Source of the DNA: CAIVAT01 sp964473485
GTDB lineage: Bacteria; Bacteroidota; Bacteroidia; Bacteroidales; FEN-979
Length of the DNA stretch: 64,000 nt
Direction of reading: 5' to 3'
NCBI GenBank assembly: GCA_964473485.1
Contig: CAYYPH010000002.1
Span: 186,001 to 250,000, forward strand
Within the stretch, counting starts at the first letter, position 1. Each line of letters starts with the position of its first letter. The notes beneath the pieces were generated by a model, which saw nothing but the letters and a program-made list of their open reading frames with translations, searched no databases and was not told the DNA's origin. This document shows positions 34,682 through 43,808 of this stretch, piece by piece. The position numbers and the translations under genes are program-made.

Positions 34682-37600
34682 ATGCTGAAGAAATTCTATC
34701 TCAATCCTTATAACCTGATGTCCGTCATACTGTTGGCGGGCCTTGTACAGTTCCCGTTTACACGGATGATGGGAGGGGAACCCGTCAAACTGCGCTGGAA
34801 CCCGGTGGAGTCCGTTTACCATGGCGAGGTCGAGGTTCAACAGATACTTTCGTTTTCAGGTTCGGTTCTTAACGACCGGTTCGGGATGCTGCCGCTGTTT
34901 GTCAAAACCCTTTCGGTTGACCCGTTGGCCGACTCCGTGAGTTCAGTAACTGTCGCCAGTCCAGTTTACGAACAAGTAGCCGACACATGGAAGTATCTTT
35001 GCAGGGATTTTGAAAAGATCCAGGAAGAAGTTTTAACCTGGAGCGAAATTTCCGTACACCGTAAATCTGGCGTGTACAGGGCCTTTGTGCTGCCCTTCAG
35101 GATAAACCCGGAAAACGGCTCTCTTGAGCGCCTTGTTTCGTTCAGCCTTGACATCGAAACAGTTACCCGTATAGACTCCCCTGAAACGCATCTTGCCGGC
35201 AGGTACGCCTCCTCCTCGGTTCTGGCTTCCGGCTCATGGTTCAAATTCTGCCTGTCGTCCAACGGAGTTTACAGACTCGGTTACGAAGACCTGAAGGCTG
35301 CAGGGATCGATCCCGCGGTCATCAATCCAAAGAAAATAAGGATCTTCGGCAATGGCGGCGGAATGCTCCCCGAGGCAAATTCCAAGTCGAGGATTGATGA
35401 TCTGATTGAAAACCCTGTTTTCGTTTTTGGTGAGGAGGATGGCCGGTTCGACCCGGGTGATTACATCCTTTTTTATGGACAATCGCCCGATTCATGGGTT
35501 TTTTCAAAGATCGACAACCTTTACCACCACGTCAAGAATGTCTATTCCGAGAAAACCTGTTATTTTCTCAATTATGACACATCAGATGGCCTCAGGATCG
35601 CTGATGAGAGCTCCTCAACGCTTCCCGCGACTTCGTTCATCACCCAGTTTGATGATTATGCCTTCTATGAGAAAGACGATATCAACCTGATCAAATCGGG
35701 CAGGGAATGGTGGGATAAAAACCTCTTTGATGTCACTACCTCAAGGAATTATTCTTTTACTTTTCCCAATATCGACGGCCAGAAACCCGCGACGCTGATG
35801 GCTTACCTGGCAGCGCGGTCGCTTGCGGGAAGCAGCTCCTTCACTTTATCAGCCCAGGGCTCCGCTTTGGCCACCATCAGCATTCCGGCTACATCCGGTC
35901 AGTATGATGACAATTACGCCAGGGAGAAGACCGGCGCAGGGACCTTCATGACATCAAACCCTGTCATCGATGTCAACCTTACCTATAAGAAGTCGGGTTC
36001 GAGTTCTATCGGATATCTCAATTACCTCGAAATCAATGTGACAAGAAAACTTGTCATGGCCGGAGCACAAATGTCATTCAGGTCTATGTCTGCCACATCA
36101 CCATCGGCAGTTTCTGAATTCACGCTTTCGGCTCCCGGACAGAATATTCAGGTCTGGGATGTTACCAGTCCATCGAATGTCAAACGGATCATAACCACCC
36201 AGACTGGCAGTAACCATATTTTCAGGCTGCCTACCGCTACTCTCCGGGAATTCATTGCCTTCGACGGTTCCGCATTCAACACTCCCCTGTTTTCAGGAAA
36301 GGTGGAAAACCAGGACCTGCATTCAATCGGATCGACAGATTATATTATCATCACCAACCCGGCATTCATTACAGAGGCCGGCCGGCTGGCCGAGTTTCAC
36401 CGGCAGCAGGGCGAATTGTCGGTCTTTGTGACCACCACCGAAAAGGTATTCAACGAATTCTCCTCGGGTGCCCAGGATATCACCGCCATCCGCGATTTTG
36501 TAAGAATGATCTACAACCGCGCCGAACCAGGTAAAGAGCCGAAGTACCTCCTTCTGTTTGGCGATGCTTCGTACGATTACAAGGACAGGATTCAGAACAA
36601 TACCAATTTTGTTCCGTCATTCCAGTCGGTGGAGTCGCTTTCGCCTGTCTATTCCTTTATCGCCGATGATTATTTCGGAATGCTGGATGTGAATGAAGGG
36701 CAGTCAGCCACCGGAAATGCCGATATCGGCATCGGACGCCTGCCGGTGTCCACCATCGCTGAAGCCAGGGCCGCCGTTGATAAGATCATCCATTATGCTA
36801 CCAATTCCGAGGCCGTAATGGATGACTGGCGCAATGTGATCACCTTTGTGGCCGATGATCAGAATGAAGGTAACAATCTGTTTATCAATGATTCAGAAAG
36901 CCTCGCCCGGATCATTGAATCAAAGTACAAGTCCTACAATGTCGACAAGATATACTCCGATGCCTATACCATGGTTTCCACACCCGGCGGAGCACGTTAT
37001 CCCGAAGTGAATGAGGTGATCAACAAACGGGTCGAAAAGGGATGCCTGATCATTAATTATGTGGGTCATGGCGGTGAACTGGGTTGGGCTCATGAACGGA
37101 TCCTTGAAGTGCCGGATATCAAGGCCTGGAGAAATTACGACAGGTTGCCGGTGTTCGTAACGGCAACCTGTGAATTCAGCCGGTTCGACGACCCCGAAAG
37201 GGTCTCTGCCGGAGAATGGGTCTTTCTTAACAACCAGGGGGGAGGCATCTCCCTGTTTACCACCACCCGGCTGACGTTTGCCGGCACAAACAAAACCCTG
37301 CTGGATCAGTTCTATGATCACCTGTTCATTAAAAAAGATGGAAAATATCCTACCATGGGCGACCTGATCCGTGAATCAAAGGATTCCATGGGCAACTCAT
37401 CCAATATTCATTCATTTGTGCTGCTGGGTGATCCGGCCATGAGGATAGCTTATCCTGAACTTAACGTTGTGACGACAAAGGTGGAATCTGATGCAACAGT
37501 GGCAGCACCCGACACCCTAAAAGCCTTGTCGGTGATCTCGGTGAGGGGAGAGGTGAGGGAACCAGGCGGAGGGATTGCATCCGGCTTCAATGGCACGGTT

Positions 37601-38539
37601 TATCCGACCGTTTTCGATAAAGCTTCGGAGATTTGGACAAAAGCGAATTACGGGTATGCTGACCCGGTAAAATTCTACCTTCGGAAGAATATCGTTTATA
37701 AAGGAAAAGTGGAGGTCAAAAACGGTGAATTCTCCTTCACTTTCATGGTTCCGAAAGATATCGCATACCAATACGGGATTGGAAAAATAAGTTATTATGC
37801 GAAAAGCGAAGATGCCGACGGGGCCGGGTACGATGAGAACATACAGGTAGGCGGATATAATAATTCGGCACCGTTTGATGACCAGGGGCCGGAGATATCA
37901 TTGTTTATCAACGACCGCAATTTCGTCTCCGGGGGAATCACAGGACCTCGGCCGGTACTCATCGCCGACATCTCCGACACGTCGGGCATCAACACGGTGG
38001 GTAACGGCATTGGCCACGACATCACGGCCATCCTCGACAATAAAACCTCCTATCCCATGATCCTGAACGATTATTACGTATCGGATCTCAACACCTACAA
38101 AAGCGGAGTCATTACCTATCCCCTCAGTTCGCTGGCCGATGGCGAACACCTGCTGACAGTCAAGGTTTGGGATGTGTACAACAATTCATCCGAGGCCTCT
38201 ATCAGCTTCATTGTGGTTTCATCTGCCGAATTCGCACTTGAACACCTTTATAATTTCCCGAATCCAATGAGGGATCATACCACTTTTTCATGGGAAACCA
38301 ACCAGGTAAATGAACCACTTGACGTTGACCTGAAGGTGTATAACCTCTTCGGCCGGTTAATCAAGACCATCAGCCGGCAGATCAATCTGACGGGTTTCAG
38401 AAACGTGGCATTGGAGTGGGACGGAACCCAGGACAGTGGTCAGAAGATCAGTTCGGGAACGTACGTGTACCAGCTTTCAGTGAAAATTCCCGACGGAACC
38501 GTCAAACGGTTGTCGTCAAAACTGGTGGTAATCAAATAA
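34682..38539 (+). CDS. porU: Type IX secretion sortase PorU, long copy
   Basis: C25 (gingipain-type) cysteine protease at the cell surface that removes the sorting domain from T9SS cargo and attaches the cargo to lipopolysaccharide. The catalytic His796 lies in NYVGHGGELGWAHE and Cys830 in VTATCEFSRFDDPER. The 1285-residue protein begins with a signal segment and an about 150-residue N-terminal domain missing from the next gene, then the shared domain that starts WFKFCLSSNGVYRLGYEDLK with KIRIFGNGGGMLPEAN. It ends in its own T9SS-like C-terminal domain (YNFPNPMRDHTTFSW to SSKLVVIK). PorU paralogue and porV follow, the latter being its known attachment partner. Confidence 0.95.
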   Translation: MLKKFYLNPYNLMSVILLAGLVQFPFTRMMGGEPVKLRWNPVESVYHGEVEVQQILSFSGSVLNDRFGMLPLFVKTLSVDPLADSVSSVTVASPVYEQVADTWKYLCRDFEKIQEEVLTWSEISVHRKSGVYRAFVLPFRINPENGSLERLVSFSLDIETVTRIDSPETHLAGRYASSSVLASGSWFKFCLSSNGVYRLGYEDLKAAGIDPAVINPKKIRIFGNGGGMLPEANSKSRIDDLIENPVFVFGEEDGRFDPGDYILFYGQSPDSWVFSKIDNLYHHVKNVYSEKTCYFLNYDTSDGLRIADESSSTLPATSFITQFDDYAFYEKDDINLIKSGREWWDKNLFDVTTSRNYSFTFPNIDGQKPATLMAYLAARSLAGSSSFTLSAQGSALATISIPATSGQYDDNYAREKTGAGTFMTSNPVIDVNLTYKKSGSSSIGYLNYLEINVTRKLVMAGAQMSFRSMSATSPSAVSEFTLSAPGQNIQVWDVTSPSNVKRIITTQTGSNHIFRLPTATLREFIAFDGSAFNTPLFSGKVENQDLHSIGSTDYIIITNPAFITEAGRLAEFHRQQGELSVFVTTTEKVFNEFSSGAQDITAIRDFVRMIYNRAEPGKEPKYLLLFGDASYDYKDRIQNNTNFVPSFQSVESLSPVYSFIADDYFGMLDVNEGQSATGNADIGIGRLPVSTIAEARAAVDKIIHYATNSEAVMDDWRNVITFVADDQNEGNNLFINDSESLARIIESKYKSYNVDKIYSDAYTMVSTPGGARYPEVNEVINKRVEKGCLIINYVGHGGELGWAHERILEVPDIKAWRNYDRLPVFVTATCEFSRFDDPERVSAGEWVFLNNQGGGISLFTTTRLTFAGTNKTLLDQFYDHLFIKKDGKYPTMGDLIRESKDSMGNSSNIHSFVLLGDPAMRIAYPELNVVTTKVESDATVAAPDTLKALSVISVRGEVREPGGGIASGFNGTVYPTVFDKASEIWTKANYGYADPVKFYLRKNIVYKGKVEVKNGEFSFTFMVPKDIAYQYGIGKISYYAKSEDADGAGYDENIQVGGYNNSAPFDDQGPEISLFINDRNFVSGGITGPRPVLIADISDTSGINTVGNGIGHDITAILDNKTSYPMILNDYYVSDLNTYKSGVITYPLSSLADGEHLLTVKVWDVYNNSSEASISFIVVSSAEFALEHLYNFPNPMRDHTTFSWETNQVNEPLDVDLKVYNLFGRLIKTISRQINLTGFRNVALEWDGTQDSGQKISSGTYVYQLSVKIPDGTVKRLSSKLVVIK

Positions 38540-38571
38540 ATGGTTATTTTTGCAAAGAACAAGGATAACGT

Positions 38572-41500
38572 ATGCCAAGATCTTTACAGTTACTTTTATT
38601 CCTGATATTTTTCCGGATAACCGCATTTGGAGCGCTGCCCCATAAAACAACCTCTGTCCTGGCCGATGGACAATGGTTCAAAATTGCAGTGACCCAAACC
38701 GGCATTCACCAGGTAACATACCAGGACCTTCTTGCCCTCGGCATTGATCCCCAATCTGTTGAAGTTGAGAAGATCCGGATATTCGGCAACGGAGCGGGCA
38801 TGCTCCCTGAAGCAAATAATGCCCCCCGGATTGATGATCTGCGTGAGATTGCGATCAAGGTCATGGATGGCGGCGACAACCGTTTCGATGCAGCCGACCT
38901 TATCCTGTTTTATGGCGAAGGTGCCGACCGGTGGAGTTACGACAAAATGTCGAGGTATTTTTCACACCAGCGTAACCTCTATTCCGATACCACTTATTAT
39001 TATCTAAACGTCAATACCCAGCCGGGCAAACGTGTCCGGATCATGGAATCGTCCACCGCCACGCCTACCGATACATCCACCCATACAGAGAGTTACTGGC
39101 TCAATGAACTCGATTCTCTGAGTCTTTTACGCTCAGGGCGCGAATGGTACGGTGAGGTGTTTGACAAGACTACCGACAGCCATACCTTCCCCCTTCTGAT
39201 TCCTGATATAGATTCCACGGTGCCTGTCAGGGTAAAGACCTTCGTGGTGGCCAAATCGCCCTATTCCAGCTATTTCTTCCTGATAAAAAACAATCAGAAA
39301 ATCGATTCACTTAAAGTCGACTCCTCTGAACCTGCAGCCTTCACGCTGATGGGGCGGTCGAAATTCAAGGTTACATACCTGCACAACCCGGGACCGGATC
39401 AAACCATTACCCTCCGGTACAACATGCCCACGCAGAATTCGATCGGATGGCTTAATTATTTGCAGATCAGTTATTCCAGAAAGCTTAACTGGATTGGGCC
39501 ACAGATGGGTTTCCGGGATTCACGGACCTATGGTCCCGGGAAGATCACCTTGTTCAGTCTTTCGAACGCGAACCCCGATATCACGGTGTGGGAGGTAACG
39601 GATCCGTCATCGATCGGCGAATTCGAAACCTCGATCTCAGGGAATACGTTGACCTTTAAGCGGGCGGCCGACAGCCTGCGCGAATTTTTTGCCTACGATG
39701 GATCCTATTTTCATCCGGTGATATTGCACGGTGCCGTTCCAAATCAGAACCTTCATGCTTCTCAGCCGGCCGACCTGGTGATTGTGACCCACCCGCTTTT
39801 CCTTGCCCAGGCGCAGGAACTGGCTCGATTTCATGAAGAGGACAACAGTCTTTCCGTACAGGTTGCAACTACAAGTCAGGTTTTTAATGAGTTTTCCTGC
39901 GGCCAGCCGGACCCTACCTCCATCAGGGATTTTATGAAGCTTTTATATGACCGGTCGGGTGGAAAAAAGCCCAGGTACTTGTTGCTTTTCGGCGATGGTT
40001 CGTACGATCCGAAAAACCGGATCCCTGGTAATAACAACTTTATACCGACCTTTCAATCAATCGAATCGCTTACGGCCACTTCCTCCTATGTTACGGATGA
40101 TTATTTCGGAGTGATGGATGACAATGCCGGCCAGGAATCCAACGGAAAGATATATATCGGCATCGGCAGATTCCCGGTGTCGACCGTTGAAGAAGCGCAG
40201 GCCATGGTCGACAAGATCCGGCATTATTCATCTGAAGAACAGCCTGTGAGGGGTAGCTGGAGGAATGTGCTGACATTCGTGGCCGATGACGAGAACAACA
40301 ATCTTCACCTCAGGCAGGCAGAAGAAATATGTGCGATCGTGGCTGAAAAATACCCTTTGTTCAATGTTGACAAGATCTTCTTTGATGCCTATCAGATGAT
40401 CCAAATCCCCGGCGGACAGCGGTTCCCGGATGCCACTGCCGCACTCAACAATGCGGTAGCCAAAGGATCGCTGATCATTAATTACACCGGGCACGGTGGT
40501 GAAACAGGATGGGGTTATGAGCAGGTGTTGAACACCTCCGATATTGAATCGTGGAACAATAAGGACATGATGCCCGTTTTTGTTACTGCTACCTGCGAGT
40601 TCAGCCGGTTCGACAACCCCGAAAGGTTTACCGCCGGCGAGATGACCATTCTGCATCCCAACGGAGGGGCCATCGCCCTCTATTCAACCACCCGTCTCGC
40701 CTATGCAGGTCAGAACATAAAACTCGACACCAGTTTCTTTCATAACCTGATGGACCGGGATGAGAATGGCGAATACATAAAAATGGGCGATTTGATCAGG
40801 ATATCAAAGAACAACAATAAAAACAATGAATACCTGAGAAATTTCGTACTCCTGGGCGATCCGGCACAGAATATTGCCTTTCCTGAATACAACGTCAGAA
40901 CCACCGAGATTAACGGAGAAGCTGTCAATCAACCTGTTCCAGCCCCGGGGATGTCAACGGTGGTGGTGAAGGGATACATTGAAGACCAAAACGCACAGAA
41001 AGTAACCAACATGCAGGGTGCTTTAAACTGTAAATTGTTTGACAAACCCGTTACCTATAAAACACTTGGAAACCGGCCTGGTGACTCATATCCGCAGAAT
41101 TTCGTGATACAGAACAGCCTGCTTTTCAACGGGGATGTTCCGGTAACCAATGGCGAGTTCCAGGTTACGATGGTCATTCCGAAAAGCATTTCGCTGCAGT
41201 ATGGCGCCGGAAAACTCAGTTATTATGCCAATGGCAACGGGCATGACGCTGCCGGTTACAGCCATTCCATCAACATAGGAGGTGCCTCGGATATTGACCC
41301 GCATAACCAGGGTCCGGATATCGGGTTGTATCTTGATAACAGGGAGTTCCGGAACGGTGGAGTAACCTCCTCGTCCCCTCTGCTTATTGCCGACCTTTAC
41401 GACACCAACGGGATCAATTTTATTGGCCTGGGAATCGGCCACGAAATTGAAATGGTACTCGATCATGACCGCGCCCATGCCATCATTCTCAACGATCATT

Positions 41501-41967
41501 ACAAGCCAGCCTTTAACATGTTTACCCGGGGCACGGCTGAGTTCGCAATGTCGGGACTCCTGCCCGGTTTGCACACATTGTCGGTCAGGGCCTGGGATAT
41601 GTTTGACAATTCGAATACCCGCGAGATCAGTTTCATGGTCAGTGGCAGCCAGGAGCTGAGTGTAAAAAAAGTGATGAACATACCGAACCCGATGTTCGAT
41701 CATACCGCTTTTGTTTTTCAGCCCGATCCGCCCGTCGACGGACCGCTTGAAGTTCAGATCCAGATATATAACCTCACCGGCAGGCTGGTGCACACGATTA
41801 AAGCCACCTATCAGATGCCCCTTGACACCCTGCCTGCGCTTTCATGGGACGGAACTGACGATGCAGGCAATAAGCTGAGCAGCGGTATCTACCCTTATAA
41901 AATCCTTTTCCGGACGGATGCAGGTGAAGTTACACAGACTTCGCAAAAACTGGTCATTATCAGGTGA
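38572..41967 (+). CDS. Second PorU-type sortase (tandem paralogue, short N-terminus)
   Basis: Starts 33 nt after the first PorU gene and has the same architecture from WFKIAVTQTGIHQVTYQDL onwards: KIRIFGNGAGMLPEANN, the catalytic His641 in NYTGHGGETGWGYE, Cys675 in VTATCEFSRFDNPER and a C-terminal domain (MNIPNPMFDHTAFVF to SQKLVIIR). The His-Cys spacing of 34 residues is the same in both copies. At 1131 residues it lacks the first copy's about 150-residue N-terminal domain. Both active sites look intact, so it is probably a working protease. It could have a different set of cargo or a different timing. Confidence 0.92.
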   Translation: MPRSLQLLLFLIFFRITAFGALPHKTTSVLADGQWFKIAVTQTGIHQVTYQDLLALGIDPQSVEVEKIRIFGNGAGMLPEANNAPRIDDLREIAIKVMDGGDNRFDAADLILFYGEGADRWSYDKMSRYFSHQRNLYSDTTYYYLNVNTQPGKRVRIMESSTATPTDTSTHTESYWLNELDSLSLLRSGREWYGEVFDKTTDSHTFPLLIPDIDSTVPVRVKTFVVAKSPYSSYFFLIKNNQKIDSLKVDSSEPAAFTLMGRSKFKVTYLHNPGPDQTITLRYNMPTQNSIGWLNYLQISYSRKLNWIGPQMGFRDSRTYGPGKITLFSLSNANPDITVWEVTDPSSIGEFETSISGNTLTFKRAADSLREFFAYDGSYFHPVILHGAVPNQNLHASQPADLVIVTHPLFLAQAQELARFHEEDNSLSVQVATTSQVFNEFSCGQPDPTSIRDFMKLLYDRSGGKKPRYLLLFGDGSYDPKNRIPGNNNFIPTFQSIESLTATSSYVTDDYFGVMDDNAGQESNGKIYIGIGRFPVSTVEEAQAMVDKIRHYSSEEQPVRGSWRNVLTFVADDENNNLHLRQAEEICAIVAEKYPLFNVDKIFFDAYQMIQIPGGQRFPDATAALNNAVAKGSLIINYTGHGGETGWGYEQVLNTSDIESWNNKDMMPVFVTATCEFSRFDNPERFTAGEMTILHPNGGAIALYSTTRLAYAGQNIKLDTSFFHNLMDRDENGEYIKMGDLIRISKNNNKNNEYLRNFVLLGDPAQNIAFPEYNVRTTEINGEAVNQPVPAPGMSTVVVKGYIEDQNAQKVTNMQGALNCKLFDKPVTYKTLGNRPGDSYPQNFVIQNSLLFNGDVPVTNGEFQVTMVIPKSISLQYGAGKLSYYANGNGHDAAGYSHSINIGGASDIDPHNQGPDIGLYLDNREFRNGGVTSSSPLLIADLYDTNGINFIGLGIGHEIEMVLDHDRAHAIILNDHYKPAFNMFTRGTAEFAMSGLLPGLHTLSVRAWDMFDNSNTREISFMVSGSQELSVKKVMNIPNPMFDHTAFVFQPDPPVDGPLEVQIQIYNLTGRLVHTIKATYQMPLDTLPALSWDGTDDAGNKLSSGIYPYKILFRTDAGEVTQTSQKLVIIR

Positions 41968-42024
41968 ATAGATTTAAACTCTTCCATTTTTTGCAACCAT
42001 GCAATAACTTCCCGGGATAAGCGT

Positions 42025-42050
42025 TAATTTCGCAGATTATTTTTTTTTTT
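42025..42050 (+). promoter_or_regulatory. Weak -7-like element and T11 tract in the porV leader
   Basis: TAATTTCG (42025-42032) differs from TAnnTTTG by one base. Eleven T in a row follow at 42040-42050, 20 nt before the porV ATG. Confidence 0.3.
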
Positions 42051-42069
42051 CACAATCAGAACGAATCAA

Positions 42070-43287
42070 ATGAAGATCAGGTTATTATTACTTATTGCTT
42101 TTGCACTGACAATCAATACATTAATTGGACAGGATACCGAGCCTCAGGATGGAAGCCGTGTGATTTCGACAGCGGTTCCGTTCCTTACCATATCGCCGGA
42201 TGCACGATCGGGAGGTATGGCCGATGTAGGTGCGGCCACCACGCCCGATGCTTACTCACTCTTCTGGAACCCTGCCAAATATGCATTCATCGATAAATCT
42301 TTCGGATTCGGAATTGGTTATGTGCCCTGGCTCCGCGGACTGGTCAATGACATCGGTCTCGCTTCGGTCACCGGTTTTGGCAAAATCGGCGACAAGCAGG
42401 CTATTGCCGCTTCACTGAGATTCTTTTCCATGGGCGCTGTAATGTTCACCAATGACGTCGGACAGGAACTGGGCGAGGTGAAACCCAACGAATGGGCCAT
42501 CGATGCAACCTATGCCAGGAAATTCTCCCGTGAATTTGCCGGCGCCGTCGCCGCCCGGTTCATCTATTCGAACCTGGTTCCCGTAAATTATTCCAATTAT
42601 GATGTAAGACCCGGCACATCAATCGCTGCCGACATTGCCGTTTATTACCACCACGAGATGGAAGTAAAGGGTCTCTCGGGGGCTTCCATTGATGTTGGTC
42701 TCAACATCTCAAATATCGGCGCCAAGATGTCATACAGCAGTTCTTCCATCGTACGTGATTTTATTCCTACAACTTTCCGCCTCGGGCCCTCATTTACCAT
42801 GGACATTGATGATTACAACCGGATTTCGATTGCCCTTGACCTGACGAAATTATTGGTGCCGACGCCGCCAGTTTACGCCAAGGATTCGGCCGGAAATATC
42901 ATTATTGGCGCCGACGGAAAGAAGGTAATCGAGAAAGGAATGGACCCCGATGTTTCCCCTGTGAAAGGGATGATCCAGTCGTGGTACGACGCCCCCTGGG
43001 GGTTCAAGGAGGAGATGCAGGAGATCAATGTGGCCATTGCAGCCGAATATTGGTATAATAAATTGTTCTCTTTCAGGGCCGGTTATTTCTATGAATCGAA
43101 ATACAAGGGCGACCGCCAGTTTTTCACCCTGGGAGCCGGGTTAAGGTACAATGTATTCGGCCTTGACTTCTCATACCTGATTCCCATCAAGAACAACAAT
43201 CCCCTGCAAAACACACTGCAGTTCACCCTGTTGTTTAACTTCGATCGGGTGGCAAAGGGCGACAAAGAGGAAAAATCTACCAATTAG
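42070..43287 (+). CDS. porV: T9SS outer-membrane protein PorV (LptO)
   Basis: FadL-like outer-membrane barrel that carries T9SS cargo from the translocon to the PorU attachment complex. The 405-residue protein has a signal peptide ending NTLIGQ and the family block VPFLTISPDARSGGMADVGAATTPDAYSLFWNPAKYAF, followed by VPWLRGLVNDIGLASVTGF. It ends FTLLFNF plus a short charged tail. It lies directly after the two PorU genes, the same order known from Flavobacterium and Porphyromonas. Confidence 0.96.
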   Translation: MKIRLLLLIAFALTINTLIGQDTEPQDGSRVISTAVPFLTISPDARSGGMADVGAATTPDAYSLFWNPAKYAFIDKSFGFGIGYVPWLRGLVNDIGLASVTGFGKIGDKQAIAASLRFFSMGAVMFTNDVGQELGEVKPNEWAIDATYARKFSREFAGAVAARFIYSNLVPVNYSNYDVRPGTSIAADIAVYYHHEMEVKGLSGASIDVGLNISNIGAKMSYSSSSIVRDFIPTTFRLGPSFTMDIDDYNRISIALDLTKLLVPTPPVYAKDSAGNIIIGADGKKVIEKGMDPDVSPVKGMIQSWYDAPWGFKEEMQEINVAIAAEYWYNKLFSFRAGYFYESKYKGDRQFFTLGAGLRYNVFGLDFSYLIPIKNNNPLQNTLQFTLLFNFDRVAKGDKEEKSTN

Positions 43288-43325
43288 TAAGCTGATATTC
43301 ATATCCTTATCAACCCCGCATACCC

Positions 43326-43808
43326 ATGTTTCGCATCGGGTTTGGATTCGACACCCACAGGCTTGAGGAAGGCAGGGACTTCTTTCTTGGAGGAGTTCAG
43401 GTAAAGCATTTCAAAGGTGCGGTTGGCCATTCCGATGCCGATACATTGATCCATGCCATCATTGACGCGCTGCTGGGGGCTGCCGGTTTGCCTGATATCG
43501 GTAACCAGTTTCCCGACAACGATCCCCGCTATAAAGGTGCCGACAGCAAGGTATTACTGGCTGATACTTCGGCGAAGATCCATAAGCTTGGTTTCGAAAT
43601 CGGAAACATCGATTCAACCGTTGTACTTCAGTCGCCGAAACTGCAAACCCTGATCCCGCAAATGAAAACCATCCTGGCCGGCGTGCTCGAGATAAGCCCG
43701 GATAAAATCTCGGTGAAAGCGAAGACCAGCGAGAAACTCGGGTTTATCGGCCGCGAGGAGGGCGTTTCGGCTTACGCCGTGGCGCTGCTTTTAACGGAAA
43801 AACCGTAG
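43326..43808 (+). CDS. ispF: 2-C-methyl-D-erythritol 2,4-cyclodiphosphate synthase
   Basis: Isoprenoid (MEP pathway) enzyme that forms the cyclic diphosphate with release of CMP. The zinc ligands are in GFGFDTHRLEEG and GHSDADTLIHAIIDALLGA; GNIDSTVVLQSPKL and KAKTSEKLGFIGREEGVSAYAV are also typical. The 160-residue length is normal. It ends in an 18-nt overlap with the convergent membrane protein gene. Confidence 0.97.
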   Translation: MFRIGFGFDTHRLEEGRDFFLGGVQVKHFKGAVGHSDADTLIHAIIDALLGAAGLPDIGNQFPDNDPRYKGADSKVLLADTSAKIHKLGFEIGNIDSTVVLQSPKLQTLIPQMKTILAGVLEISPDKISVKAKTSEKLGFIGREEGVSAYAVALLLTEKP

